Shown here in pieces: positions 1-8,340 of a DNA stretch of 64,000 bases (its first letter is position 1; each line of letters starts with the position of its first letter). A program made the position numbers and the translations under genes. The notes under the pieces are model-generated. The model did no database searches and was not told the DNA's origin. It was given only the letters and a program-made list of their open reading frames with translations. Origin of the DNA: Methylobacterium sp. B4 (GTDB taxonomy: Bacteria; Pseudomonadota; Alphaproteobacteria; Rhizobiales; Beijerinckiaceae); the NCBI RefSeq assembly GCF_003201865.1, contig NZ_QJJJ01000001.1, forward strand, positions 248,001 to 312,000, in the 5' to 3' direction.

Positions 1-471
1 TCACGCATTCGGCAAAGTGGGTGGATCGGACAAATTCCCGATTTTCCGCAAATACTTGAGAGGCTGCGGCGGTCTCTGCTCAGAATCTCGGCATCGTCAT
101 CGCACCGTGTTCGACCTGTGCGCTTGGTCACAAGCAGGTTCTCGGCTTGCCGCGAGCAGGGATTAGGCGGTGATCCCAGGATGATCGAATGGTCGGCATC
201 AGTGATCGCAGAGAATTCGCCCAGGGTTGGAGCCAACCAGTGTCACGCGAGATAGCTTATTCGTCTCGATAGGTCTCGGAGGATGTTCGACCTGTTCATC
301 CGAGAAATCTTCCTCATCCTGAGGTGCGGAGCGAAGCGGAGCCTCCAAGGAATTCTTAGCCAGCGGCGCGATCCCTGGAGCCCGCCATCGAGGCCGCTGA
401 CGCTGCACCTCCGGATGAGGCCGATGCAGAAGAAGCGACGAAAGCCGTCCTCTCTCGTCGAAAGACCTCTC
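1..471. other. Gene-poor left edge
   Basis: No convincing gene is seen in this stretch. Base composition is lower in GC than the flanking genes. Short open frames exist on both strands, including one open from base 1 to about 255 on the plus strand, but none has a ribosome-binding site with a start codon or a family I recognise. The only structured item is the REP-like element at 312-352. Confidence 0.5.
312..352. repeat. REP-like extragenic palindromic element
   Basis: The stretch begins with the hairpin CCTCA-TCC-TGAGG (312-324), continues GTGCGGAGCGAAGCGG and ends AGCCTCCAAGGA. I recognise this as the common Rhizobiales intergenic repeat type (CCTCATCCTGAGG...GAGCCTC.AAGGA). The family assignment is from memory; the hairpin is directly visible. 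It lies about 120 bp beyond the 3' end of the urate oxidase gene. Confidence 0.55.
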
Positions 472-1329
472 TCAGGTCGGACCCGATCCCGATCCGCGCG
501 CGACCGTCGCCTCGATCTGCCCGTGCGGTTCGTCGGTCGGCAGGAAGACCGTGCCCGGGTTCTCGAGTCCGAACGGGGCCAGGTTGATCGGAATGTAGTG
601 CTTGTTGGGCATGGCGAAGCGGATCTCGGCGATCTCCGGCACCCGTGCCAGCGCCGCCTCGCCCATTCGGTACATGCTGTCCTGAACGCTGGCGCTGTAG
701 CTGCCGCCGAACACCGCGAGCAGCGCGTCGAGGATCGCGGCGTTGCTCGCCTCGTAATCGGTCGGCACGTCGTCCCAGGTCCAGGTCGCGTCCATGGCGG
801 TGGCGGCGATGCGGTCCGTGGCGTCGGGCAGCGTGCGGTACCGGTCGTCGACGAAGTCGGCCCAGCCGGATTGCGTGGTCTTCATGAAGGTGAAGCCGCG
901 CAGACCCGATTGCAGCACCGATCCGTCCCGCCGGGCCACCAGCCGCACGCTGCCGCGGCCGTTGCCGTCGAGGGTGAAAGTGTGGCCGTGCGGCCTGCCG
1001 TCGATCGGATGGCGCCGCCAGCGGGTCTCCTCGGCCTCGACCGTCACCTCCGCGATCTGCGGATAGGTGTCGAGGAAGCGCGCCGCGATCGCTCGCGCGA
1101 AGTCTTCCGCGTTCAGCGAGAGGTTCTCCGCCGCGACCACGTTGACGATGTTCTTCACGCTGTCGGTCGCGACGCAGGCGCGGTTGTCGGCCCCGGTCCA
1201 GGCGGCCTCGAAGGCGCCGCGCATCATCACCGTCAGGGTCAGCTCCCGCGGCACGTGGTGGTCGCCCTCGCGGGTCAGCCGCATCACCCGCACCCGCGCC
1301 TTGCCGTAGGTCGCCGCAATCAGGGTCAT
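472..1329 (-). CDS. uox: Urate oxidase (factor-independent urate hydroxylase)
   Basis: Oxidises urate with O2 to 5-hydroxyisourate, the first step from urate towards allantoin; cofactor-free and probably cytosolic. The 285-residue length fits the tandem T-fold uricase family. Visible motifs are YGKARVRV near the start (catalytic Lys10), ATDSVKN (Thr55), GFTFMKTTQSGW (about 145-156), the Gln216 region and PNKHYIPINL with His244, which completes the Lys-Thr-His set. The ATG at 1329 is preceded by a GGGAGAGG ribosome-binding site. It is divergent from the fused uraD/uraH gene across about 150 bp, so the two probably share a regulatory region. The alternative symbol pucL is also used for this family. 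Confidence 0.95.
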   Translation of the reverse strand: MTLIAATYGKARVRVMRLTREGDHHVPRELTLTVMMRGAFEAAWTGADNRACVATDSVKNIVNVVAAENLSLNAEDFARAIAARFLDTYPQIAEVTVEAEETRWRRHPIDGRPHGHTFTLDGNGRGSVRLVARRDGSVLQSGLRGFTFMKTTQSGWADFVDDRYRTLPDATDRIAATAMDATWTWDDVPTDYEASNAAILDALLAVFGGSYSASVQDSMYRMGEAALARVPEIAEIRFAMPNKHYIPINLAPFGLENPGTVFLPTDEPHGQIEATVARGSGSGPT

Positions 1330-1426
1330 CCGCCTCTCCCGTCGCTGCCGCGCCGTCGGTTTCGGGCGCGTTCGTCCGGCGGGCGCTTCAATGCAAGACG
1401 AACGCCCGCCCGCTCATCCCGAGAGG

Positions 1427-1432
1427 TATAAT
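1427..1432 (+). promoter_or_regulatory. Possible -10 box for the uraD/uraH fusion gene
   Basis: A perfect TATAAT occurs about 50 bp before the ATG at 1483, in the divergent gap. No good -35 hexamer lies 16-18 bp upstream, so this is only a candidate. Confidence 0.3.
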
Positions 1433-1482
1433 CGAGCCCGAGCGGGAATCGCCGGCGCGATCCCTGTCTCGGGAGCCCCTGC

Positions 1483-2367
1483 ATGACCCTGACCCTCGAC
1501 GCGCTCAACGCCGCCTCCGAGCCGGACTTCGTCGCGGCCCTGGGCGCGATCTTCGAGCATTCGCCCTGGGTGGCCGGGGCCGCCGCCCGGCGGCGTCCTT
1601 TCGCGCGGGTCGATGCCCTGTTCTCGGCCATGCGGGAGGCGGTTCTCTCCGCCCCCGACGGCGAAAGGCTCGCCCTGCTGAAAGGGCATCCCGAACTTGC
1701 CGGCCGCTCCGCCAGGACCGGCGCCATCGCGCCCGACTCGAGGGCTGAGCAGGCCTCCGCCGGCCTCGACCGGCTCAGCGAGGCCGAATATGCCCGCTTC
1801 GAGGCGCTGAACGCCGCCTACCGTGACAAGTTCGGGTTCCCCTTCATCCTCTGCATCAAGCGGCACGGGCGCGCCTCGCTGCTCGCCCGCTTCGCGCAAC
1901 GGCTAGCGAGCGAGGCGGAGGCCGAGCGGCCCGTGGCCGAGGCCGAGGTGCTGCGCATCGCCGCGATCCGCCTCGATGCGCTCGTGACCGGAGACGGCCC
2001 TCTCCGCACGACGGGGCGCCTCTCGACCCATGTCCTCGATACGGTGGCGGGCCGTCCGGCGGCGGGCGTCGTGGTCGAGCTGGCCGAGTTCGTCGCCCCG
2101 GACGAGGCGGTGATCGTGGCCCGCACCGTCACCAACGCCGACGGCCGCACCGACGCGCCGCTGATCGGCGGCCGGCCCGTGCCCATCGCCACCTACGAAC
2201 TCCGCTTCCATGTCGGCGACTATTTCCGGCGTTCCGGGATCGCGCTGCCGGAGCCGGCCTTTCTCGACGTGGTGCCGATCCGCTTCGGCGTGGCCGAGCC
2301 GGAGGGGCACTACCACGTGCCCCTCGTGGCCACCCCGTGGAGCTTTCAGACCTATCGCGGCAGCTGA
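1483..2367 (+). CDS. Fused OHCU decarboxylase / 5-hydroxyisourate hydrolase
   Basis: Two consecutive enzymes of the urate-to-allantoin route in one 294-residue chain. Residues 1-165 match 2-oxo-4-hydroxy-4-carboxy-5-ureidoimidazoline decarboxylase (UraD): KGHPELAG contains the catalytic His69, followed by EQASAGLDRLS. Residues about 178-294 match the transthyretin-like 5-hydroxyisourate hydrolase (UraH): LSTHVLDTVAGRPA at 180-193 and the diagnostic C-terminal YRGS. UraH acts before UraD, so the product of the second half feeds the first half. The start is supported by a GGGAG ribosome-binding site about 15 bp upstream. It converges with the 8-oxoguanine-deaminase-like gene and is divergent from urate oxidase. 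Separate genes are the usual arrangement, but this fusion is known in bacteria. Confidence 0.93.
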   Translation: MTLTLDALNAASEPDFVAALGAIFEHSPWVAGAAARRRPFARVDALFSAMREAVLSAPDGERLALLKGHPELAGRSARTGAIAPDSRAEQASAGLDRLSEAEYARFEALNAAYRDKFGFPFILCIKRHGRASLLARFAQRLASEAEAERPVAEAEVLRIAAIRLDALVTGDGPLRTTGRLSTHVLDTVAGRPAAGVVVELAEFVAPDEAVIVARTVTNADGRTDAPLIGGRPVPIATYELRFHVGDYFRRSGIALPEPAFLDVVPIRFGVAEPEGHYHVPLVATPWSFQTYRGS

Positions 2368-2377
2368 GGCGTCCCCT

Positions 2378-3733
2378 TCAGCCGAACAGATGCCGGGCGA
2401 GCCGCGAATGCTCCTCGCGCAGGCGTCCGGTTTCGACCCCGAGCGGCTGTCCGTCGATCACCCGCCAATGTCCGGCCACCATCACCCGGTCGGCCCCGTG
2501 CGCCCCGCACAGCACCAGGGCCGCGAGCGGATCGTGCGCGCCGGAGAAGCGCAGTTCGTCCAGGGTGAAGAGCGCCAGATCCGCCTCGCGCCCGGCCGCG
2601 ATTCGGCCGATGTCGTCGCGCCCCAGGCAGGCGGCGGAGCCCTCGCTGGCCCAGCGCAGGGCGTCGAGATGGGTCACCGCCTCGGCCCCGTAGGTCAGGC
2701 GGTTGATCATCAGGGCGTGCCGCACGCCCTCCATCAAATTCGAGCTGTCGTTGGAGGCCGAGCCGTCGACGCCGAGCCCGACGGGGGAGCCCGCCGCCTC
2801 CAAGTCGCAGGTCCGGCAATGGCCCGAGGCCAGGACCATGTTCGAGGTCGGGCAATGGCACACGCCGACGCCCGCCGCGCCGAGGCGGCGCACCTCGTCG
2901 TCATCGAAATGGATGCCGTGGGCGAGCCAGGTGCGCCCGGTCATCCAGCCGACCTCTTCCAGGTAATCGACCGGGCGCTGCCCGAAGACTTCGAGGCAGA
3001 AGGCGTTCTCGTCCCGGGTCTCGCCGAGATGGGTGTGGAGCGGACAATCGTAGCGCTCGGCCAGTTGCGCGCTCTCGCGCATCAACCGCTTGGTGACGGC
3101 GAAGGGCGAGCACGGCGCGAGGCCGATCCGCACCATCGCCCCCGGGGCGGGATCGTGGAACAGGGACAGCACCCGCTCGCTGTCGGCCAGGATCGTGTCG
3201 TCGTCCTGCACCAGGGCCCTGGGCGGCAGGCCGCCCTCCTCCTCCGGCAGGCTCATCGAGCCGCGGGTGACGACGGCGCGGATGCCCAGCGCCCTGGCTT
3301 CCTCCACTTGGATATCGACCGCGCGCTCCAATCCCTCGGGGAAGAGGTAGTGGTGGTCCCCGGCCGTGGTGCAGCCCGAGAGGAGCAACTCGGTATAGGC
3401 CAGCCGGGTGGCGAGGCGGAACGCCTCCGGGTTCAGCCGGCCCCAGATCCCGTAGAGGGCCTTGAGCCAGGGGAAGAGCGGTTTGTTGATCGCGGCCGGA
3501 TGGGCCCGCGTCAGCGTCTGGAAGAAGTGGTGATGCGTGTTGACGAGGCCGGGTATCACCACGTGGCGCGAGGCATCGAAGGTCTCTTCCACCGGGGTCG
3601 AGGGTCGGGCGCCCGCCGGCAGCAACTCCGCGATCCGGCTGCCCTCGACGACGACACCGCCGGCCGCCCCCTCCGCCAGGATCGCGAGGGGGTCACGAAT
3701 CCAGACGCGCCGCGCCGCCGAGCCGTCCGCCAT
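2378..3733 (-). CDS. 8-oxoguanine deaminase-type amidohydrolase
   Basis: Metal-dependent amidohydrolase, 451 residues. The motif GLVNTHHHFFQTL carries the HxH metal ligands (His67, His69); HTHLGE, LAHGIHF and LGVDGSASND supply further ligands and the catalytic Asp. The family contains 8-oxoguanine deaminase (8-oxoguanine + H2O to urate + NH3) and atrazine or hydroxyatrazine hydrolases. The motifs and the neighbouring urate-degrading genes favour 8-oxoguanine deaminase, but substrate specificity is inference. The start at 3733 (MADGSAARR) was chosen because the upstream in-frame extension is Arg/Pro-rich and unlike the family. It converges with the uraD/uraH fusion, the stops being 10 bp apart. 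Confidence 0.85.
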   Translation of the reverse strand: MADGSAARRVWIRDPLAILAEGAAGGVVVEGSRIAELLPAGARPSTPVEETFDASRHVVIPGLVNTHHHFFQTLTRAHPAAINKPLFPWLKALYGIWGRLNPEAFRLATRLAYTELLLSGCTTAGDHHYLFPEGLERAVDIQVEEARALGIRAVVTRGSMSLPEEEGGLPPRALVQDDDTILADSERVLSLFHDPAPGAMVRIGLAPCSPFAVTKRLMRESAQLAERYDCPLHTHLGETRDENAFCLEVFGQRPVDYLEEVGWMTGRTWLAHGIHFDDDEVRRLGAAGVGVCHCPTSNMVLASGHCRTCDLEAAGSPVGLGVDGSASNDSSNLMEGVRHALMINRLTYGAEAVTHLDALRWASEGSAACLGRDDIGRIAAGREADLALFTLDELRFSGAHDPLAALVLCGAHGADRVMVAGHWRVIDGQPLGVETGRLREEHSRLARHLFG

Positions 3734-4001
3734 GAAGGGTCCCCGAGATCGTTCCGTGAGGGCTTGAGCCTGCCTGGGAAGATAGGACGGAGGCGCGGCC
3801 GAGGAAGCGCCGCCCGGCCGGTGCCGACCTCGTCGACACCGGACCGCCGGGAGTTTCATGAGGGACACTTACATGGATCAATGGACGCTCTGGCCGGCGG
3901 GCGCTAGATTCAGCCGTCGCGTGCACGGCGTCCCGATGCACACCCGGGTCGCGGGTGTCGCAGCGGTGCGTTGTCGTTCTCCGAACCCGAAGGGGTTTTC
4001 C

Positions 4002-4634
4002 ATGACGAGCGGCAGCCGTTTCCGAACCCTCCTCGCGGTCCTCGGCACGATCCTGGCAGCCGGGACCGTCCGGGCGCAGGAGCCGGGCGCCGAGGCGAAG
4101 TCTTCCGGAAAATGGACCGATCCGCCCGCGCGGGCCGAGCCCGCTCCGGGAAGCGCCGCCGCCCCGAAGCCCGTCGCGATGCCCGCGAAGGTGGACGGGT
4201 CCGCCGCATCGGTGCGCGCCGAGAGTCGGCCGCCGCGGCGCTCGGCCAAGCTGCGCCGGGAGCAGATTCGAACGGTTGCAGCACGGCCCCGGATCGAGCG
4301 ACAGGCACGGTTGCGCGCTCCGAAGCTTGCGAGCCAGCCGGAGAGGCGGGTCGCATTACGCACGCCGCCCCGGATGGCGGCGTACCGTCCGCAGGTGGTG
4401 CGACAGATGCACGGGTGGCGTCCGGTCTACGGCACCATCGAGCCCGACGCTCCGGCCACTGCCTATTACGCGCAGCGGCGATACGGAACGGCGGGCGTGA
4501 CGCCGGGCGAACTCGGTCTCTTCCACCGCGACGGTCAGGCCAACGGGCGCCTCGTCATGCGCTGGCGCGGAGCCGCCGTACCGGCCGGCTTCGTGACGGG
4601 CGGGCCGTCATTCGATGGGGACGAGGCGGAGTGA
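4002..4634 (+). CDS. Secreted hypothetical protein, Arg/Pro/Ala-rich
   Basis: A 210-residue protein with a clear N-terminal signal peptide: hydrophobic TLLAVLGTILAAGTV, predicted cleavage after Ala25 in VRAQ. The mature chain is very basic and low-complexity in its first half (many Arg, Ala and Pro), and has a more ordered C-terminal part with TPGELGLFHRDGQ. No known domain is recognised. The ATG at 4002 follows an AAGGGG ribosome-binding site. Export to the periplasm or outer surface is inferred from the signal only. Confidence 0.7.
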   Translation: MTSGSRFRTLLAVLGTILAAGTVRAQEPGAEAKSSGKWTDPPARAEPAPGSAAAPKPVAMPAKVDGSAASVRAESRPPRRSAKLRREQIRTVAARPRIERQARLRAPKLASQPERRVALRTPPRMAAYRPQVVRQMHGWRPVYGTIEPDAPATAYYAQRRYGTAGVTPGELGLFHRDGQANGRLVMRWRGAAVPAGFVTGGPSFDGDEAE

Positions 4635-4692
4635 GGCCCCACCCGGTCACGAGCGGCCGGGCCGGGGCGTGCGTTGAGCGTCGCGCGCTTCT

Positions 4693-4926
4693 TCAGCGAA
4701 CCCGGCCGGGACGCGCGGGCTCGAAGACGACGCGGCGGTGATACGCGCACCAGCTCTTGCCGTCGGCAACCGGTGCCCCGCAGCACACGGCCTGATCGCT
4801 GGGCTCGCCGATGATGAACTTGCACACGAAGGCGCCGGATTGGGCGAAGGGCACGCGAAGATCGGCGGAGGGCTCCGCAATCGCGTCGGCCTCGCCGATC
4901 TGCGGCAGGCGGAAAAGCTGGTTCAT
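4693..4926 (-). CDS. Small GcrA-C-terminus-like cysteine/histidine protein
   Basis: A 77-residue protein starting MNQLFRLPQ. Its C-terminal half contains CKFIIGEPSDQAVCCG...SWCAYHRRVVF. This resembles the C-terminal end of the alphaproteobacterial cell-cycle regulator GcrA (C+WPIGDP...FCG...YC..H). The N-terminal DNA-binding helix-turn-helix of GcrA is absent, so this is a stand-alone tail-domain protein. Possible roles are binding to the sigma factor/RNA polymerase or to metal through the Cys/His cluster; both are inference. The start at 4926 was preferred over longer forms because the upstream frame looks non-coding. Confidence 0.55.
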   Translation of the reverse strand: MNQLFRLPQIGEADAIAEPSADLRVPFAQSGAFVCKFIIGEPSDQAVCCGAPVADGKSWCAYHRRVVFEPARPGRVR

Positions 4927-5318
4927 CGGGCGGACACTCGGTGTTCGAACTCGCTGGAACCAAGCGAGGGGCGTCTCGGCGCCCTGCGACTTGGATGGAT
5001 GTCTCGGCCGGCTCGACCTTTCCATCCCACGGGCGCAACGCCATTCGGAACCCACCCTGGAGCGGGACCGTCGGCGCGCCCGGGAACAAGGCGTAAGTCG
5101 GCTGATAGTCTGGGCTAAGTAAACCTGATTTCGTTACAAACAACCCCTTGTCCGGCGCGACAGGTCCGCGCTGGAAGCAGGCTCGGACGTCGCACCCGCC
5201 TGCCACCCTCATCCGGGGCCGACCGTGGCGGCCGGCGCCGATCGAGCGCCATTCCTTGCCGCGGGGAAGCGGTGGAGGTATCCGACACCCTCACACCGAA
5301 CCACGCGCCGGGGCCCGC
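4927..5318. other. Divergent intergenic region
   Basis: About 390 bp between the GcrA-like gene (leftward) and the epimerase gene (rightward). It contains an A/T-rich patch around 5110-5150, suitable for a promoter, but no clear paired -35/-10 hexamers. No convincing gene is seen. Confidence 0.4.
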
Positions 5319-6332
5319 ATGCACGCTCTCGTCACCGGCTCGGCCGGTTTCATCGGCCATGCGCTCGGCCGCCGGCTGCTCGCGGCGGGCCACCGCGTCA
5401 CCGGTTTCGATGCTTTCTCCCCCTATTACGACGTCGCCCTGAAGCGGGCGCGCCATGCCGACCTCGCCCGTCATCCGGGCTTCGAGGCGGTGGAAGGGCG
5501 GCTCGAGACGCCCGGCGCCCTGCTCGACGTGATGGCGCGCGCGAAGCCCGATCTCGTCTTCCATCTCGCGGCCCAGGCGGGCGTTCGCTACAGCCTGATC
5601 GACCCGGGCGCCTATGTCGATGCGAACCTCGTCGGCTTCGCCAACCTGCTGGAGGCGGTGCGCGCCCACCCGGTCCGGCACCTGCTCCTGGCCTCGACGA
5701 GTTCGGCCTATGGCGGGGATGCGCAGGTGCCGTTCCGCGAGACCGACCGGGCGGTCTCGCCGCTCACTCTCTACGCCGCCTCGAAGCTCGCCAACGAGGC
5801 CATGGCGCATTCCTACGCGCACCTGTTCGGCGTGCCGACCACGGCCTTCCGGTTCTTCACGGTCTACGGGCCGTGGGGACGGCCGGACATGGCACTGTTC
5901 CTGTTCACGGCCAAGATCCTGGCCGGCGAGCCGATCGAGGTGTTCGGCGAGGGGGCGGCGGAGCGCGACTTCACCTTCATCGAGGATCTGATCGACGCCA
6001 TCCTCGCTCTGTCCGAGCGCCCGCCGCCCAAGCCGACGGAGGGCGGGCCGGTCTCGGCGGCGGATACCTTGAGCGCCGTCGCGCCCTATCGTCTCGTCAA
6101 TATCGGCGGTGGGCGGCCGGTGCGGCTCGACGCGATGATCGGTGCGCTAGAGGCGGCGCTGGACCGCAGGGCCGAACGGGTGCTCAAGCCGCTGCCGCCC
6201 GGAGACGTGATCCGTACCCATGCCAGCACCGAACTCCTGCACGCCCTCGTCGGCAGCCTGCCGGAGACGCCGCTGGAGCGGGGCATCCCCGCCTTCGTGG
6301 ACTGGTACCTCTCCTATTACGGCGATCAGTAG
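5319..6332 (+). CDS. NAD-dependent epimerase/dehydratase, UDP-glucuronate 4-epimerase-like
   Basis: A 337-residue extended short-chain dehydrogenase. The Rossmann motif TGSAGFIG is at residues 6-13, followed by FDAFSPYYD, LAAQAGVRYS, the STSSAYG segment (126-132) and the catalytic Tyr152-x-x-x-Lys156 in YAASK. FFTVYGPWGRPDMA is characteristic of UDP-glucuronate/UDP-galacturonate 4-epimerases (CapI/WcaG type). It probably makes a nucleotide sugar for envelope or exopolysaccharide. No glycosyltransferase genes are adjacent, so the pathway cannot be named. The start at 5319 places the Rossmann motif at the N-terminus as expected. Confidence 0.88.
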   Translation: MHALVTGSAGFIGHALGRRLLAAGHRVTGFDAFSPYYDVALKRARHADLARHPGFEAVEGRLETPGALLDVMARAKPDLVFHLAAQAGVRYSLIDPGAYVDANLVGFANLLEAVRAHPVRHLLLASTSSAYGGDAQVPFRETDRAVSPLTLYAASKLANEAMAHSYAHLFGVPTTAFRFFTVYGPWGRPDMALFLFTAKILAGEPIEVFGEGAAERDFTFIEDLIDAILALSERPPPKPTEGGPVSAADTLSAVAPYRLVNIGGGRPVRLDAMIGALEAALDRRAERVLKPLPPGDVIRTHASTELLHALVGSLPETPLERGIPAFVDWYLSYYGDQ

Positions 6333-6365
6333 GGCGTCGTCTCGCGCGCGACGCCTGCTGCCGCG

Positions 6366-6710
6366 TCAGGGTGCGGCGCGGCGGCGGAGCAGGAGGTAGA
6401 AGGCGTGTGCGGCAAGCGCGCCGACCGCCGCCGCGCCGCCCTTCACCAGAAAATCGAACACCCGGCCGTGCCGGCTCGCGGTGAGGCCCTGCGCCGCTTC
6501 CAGCGTGCCGGCGAGCACCACGCAGGCGACCAGCGCCAGCATCCATCGCCGCGGATAGGACAGGGCGAGCAGGAAGCCGAACAGCCCGTAGGCGGCGGCC
6601 CGCTCCAGGTGCGGCGAGGTGATGACCGGCCGGTCCTCGATCGGCGACAACGTCACCACCACGAGGGCCAGGGCCACGGTCCAGGCCATCAGGCGAACGA
6701 GCGTCAGCAT
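6366..6710 (-). CDS. VanZ-like small integral membrane protein
   Basis: A 114-residue membrane protein with about four hydrophobic segments. The first, LMAWTVALALVVVTLSP, is followed by the conserved-looking LSPIEDRPV and H.ERAAAYGLFGFLLAL, then LEAAQGLTASRHGRVFDFLVKGGAAAVG, a pattern typical of VanZ-like proteins. Family members are named after teicoplanin-resistance VanZ, but most have no known role. The start at 6710 (MLTLVRL) removes an Arg-rich, non-conserved extension. It converges with the epimerase gene. Confidence 0.7.
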   Translation of the reverse strand: MLTLVRLMAWTVALALVVVTLSPIEDRPVITSPHLERAAAYGLFGFLLALSYPRRWMLALVACVVLAGTLEAAQGLTASRHGRVFDFLVKGGAAAVGALAAHAFYLLLRRRAAP

Positions 6711-7219
6711 GAGCCCTCGTGCGCGCAAGCCCGCGTCGCGGTCAAGCTCTCGGCGTCGAGAGAAGGGAAAGCGCGCTTTCGCCCGGTGACGGTGCGGATT
6801 CCGGCCGTCGGCTGTGCCTCCCGCCTCACGCGGTTCTTGCGAAACGTGAGGTGTGATTCTCTGGCGGTTTGTTGCGCGAACCATTGCGTGGGCGGTGAAG
6901 TGGCCGGCAGGTGTGAGGAATTTCCTCGCGCGGCGCCGAAGTCCGGATTCTGCGCCGGGCGGCCGATCAGTCTGCCGACCATCGTAAAAACCAATTGTAT
7001 GTCAGATGGTTGGCATCACTCGCGGCTCGCTTCGGCTCAGATGCAGTCTTGACGAAAGCTGACTACCTAAGATCGAATTTTGCGGGATATCCCTAATTTG
7101 GAGGATGCAATCTTCCCGGCTCCCATGCCTGCTAAGCCTATCGGGACCACCGGCGGTGGAGTGCCGTAGGCGCTAGGGGGCGCCGACCGCGCCGGTGCGT
7201 TTCCCCGAGGGGATGGACA
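6711..7219. other. Intergenic region without a recognisable gene
   Basis: About 500 bp. The part 6970-7110 is noticeably A/T-richer than the surroundings and contains TTGACG at about 7050, a possible -35, without a well-spaced -10. The open frame on the minus strand at 6704-6994 starts with TTG and has no ribosome-binding site, so it is not called. Confidence 0.4.
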
Positions 7220-7447
7220 ATGGTCCGAGACGACGCGACTCATCCGCGCTGGATGCAGCGCATGGCGGAGCGGCAGGCGCGCCGCCACAACGGCGACAAG
7301 GTGGTGCGCTGGATCGCGCGACCTGCCCAGATGAAGGAACGCGCGAAGGCGGACGGTCTCTCCGTCATCGGTCAGGACAGGGGGATGCCGGCGGAACAGG
7401 CCCGACCCACGGGCACCGTGCGGTTGCGGATCGTCTCCGACAACTGA
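7220..7447 (+). CDS. Small basic hypothetical protein
   Basis: A 75-residue ORF (MVRDDATHPRWMQRMAE...) preceded by GAGGGGATGGACA, a plausible ribosome-binding site. It is rich in Arg, Lys and Met with no membrane segment and no recognised domain. The C-terminal TVRLRIVSDN could form a beta strand. The next gene downstream has the same orientation. It may be a genuine small gene, but composition alone does not prove it. Confidence 0.4.
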   Translation: MVRDDATHPRWMQRMAERQARRHNGDKVVRWIARPAQMKERAKADGLSVIGQDRGMPAEQARPTGTVRLRIVSDN

Positions 7448-7647
7448 TCGGCGCCAGGCGCGAAAGGCGCAGAGCCGAACGGCCCTGCGCAGAGGCGCTT
7501 TCGTGAGGGTGTGGCGGTGCCGATGTTGCAAAACATCTGTATCGGCCAGGTCGCCGCTCCGACCGTCTCTTGGCAAGTCCTTCGACGGGGTTCATTCTCC
7601 TCGCACGAAAGCCGCCCGATCACGCGGCGGCATCGGAGGATCGTCCC

Positions 7648-7917
7648 ATGCTTGCCGCAAACCGGTTGGTCAAATCGGCCTGGATCGCCGTCGACGTCAC
7701 CAAGGATCGCGCCGAACGCGTCCTCGTGGTCGAAGCCTATATCGCGGTGAGTCCGCTCGAGAAGAATTACGACGCGCACCGCTATGAGAAGGTCGTGGAG
7801 GATGTGCGCCGCATTCTGGCCGAGCATCCCGAGATCGACCGCGCCTCGATCCTGAGCATGCACCGCGATGCCGGCTGCACCGCGCTATTCCGCTCCCAGC
7901 CTGCGACCGCCGCCTGA
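7648..7917 (+). CDS. Conserved-looking small hypothetical protein
   Basis: An 89-residue protein starting MLAANRLVKSAWIAVDVTKD. The ATG at 7648 sits 7 bases after a strong GGAGGA ribosome-binding site, which decides the start against a longer frame. The sequence alternates strands and helices (RVLVVEAYIAVSP, YEKVVEDVRRILAEHPEIDRASI), suggesting a small alpha/beta fold. There is no signal peptide or membrane segment. Function is unknown. It converges with the small secreted-protein gene at 7933. Confidence 0.6.
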   Translation: MLAANRLVKSAWIAVDVTKDRAERVLVVEAYIAVSPLEKNYDAHRYEKVVEDVRRILAEHPEIDRASILSMHRDAGCTALFRSQPATAA

Positions 7918-7932
7918 CCGGGACCGGGGCGA

Positions 7933-8259
7933 TCAGTCGAGCGGGGCTTCGGCCGGGTTGCCGGGCCTCGGCTCGTCCCGCCCGGGACTGCGCAGGCTCG
8001 GCGTGACGCCCGCCCCGCGCCCGCCGCTGCCGGCGCCGCATCCGGCGCAGATCGAGCGGGCCGCCCGGTTGCTGCGCTGCGCGATTCGCCGATCGAAGTC
8101 GGCTTGACGAGCAGCGGAATCGTCCGATTCGCGCTGGAGATGGGGGGCGCCGCGCCCAAGATTCGGCCGGTCGGCGCCGCCTTCCGGCTGGGGCCGGGGC
8201 TCGGCGAAGGCAGGATCCGGCAACGCGAGGGCGAGGAGAGCGAGGGAGGCTGCGCGCAT
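7933..8259 (-). CDS. Small secreted hypothetical protein
   Basis: A 108-residue protein with an N-terminal signal peptide (MRAASLALLALALPDPAFA, cleavage after FA). The mature part is polar and contains QADFDRRIAQRSNRAARSICAGCG, with a CxxC pair. The ATG at 8259 has a GGAG ribosome-binding site about 10 bases upstream. It lies 81 bp downstream of ilvA on the same strand. No domain is recognised; the CxxC could be redox-active or bind metal, which is a guess. Confidence 0.5.
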   Translation of the reverse strand: MRAASLALLALALPDPAFAEPRPQPEGGADRPNLGRGAPHLQRESDDSAARQADFDRRIAQRSNRAARSICAGCGAGSGGRGAGVTPSLRSPGRDEPRPGNPAEAPLD

Positions 8260-8340
8260 GGATCGTCGCTCCGTTCTCCGTGCGGCGGAGCCGCCGAAGG
8301 GCCGTAGGTTACGATCCCCGGCTTGCGCCCGGAAGACGGC

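Noticed and set aside
283..1431. Long plus-strand frame over the urate oxidase gene
   Set aside because: Antisense shadow of a high-GC gene; rich in Arg, Gly and His with no domain, while the minus frame is a clear uricase.
6704..6994. Minus-strand 96-codon frame in the intergenic region
   Set aside because: Starts with TTG, no ribosome-binding site, no protein-like pattern.
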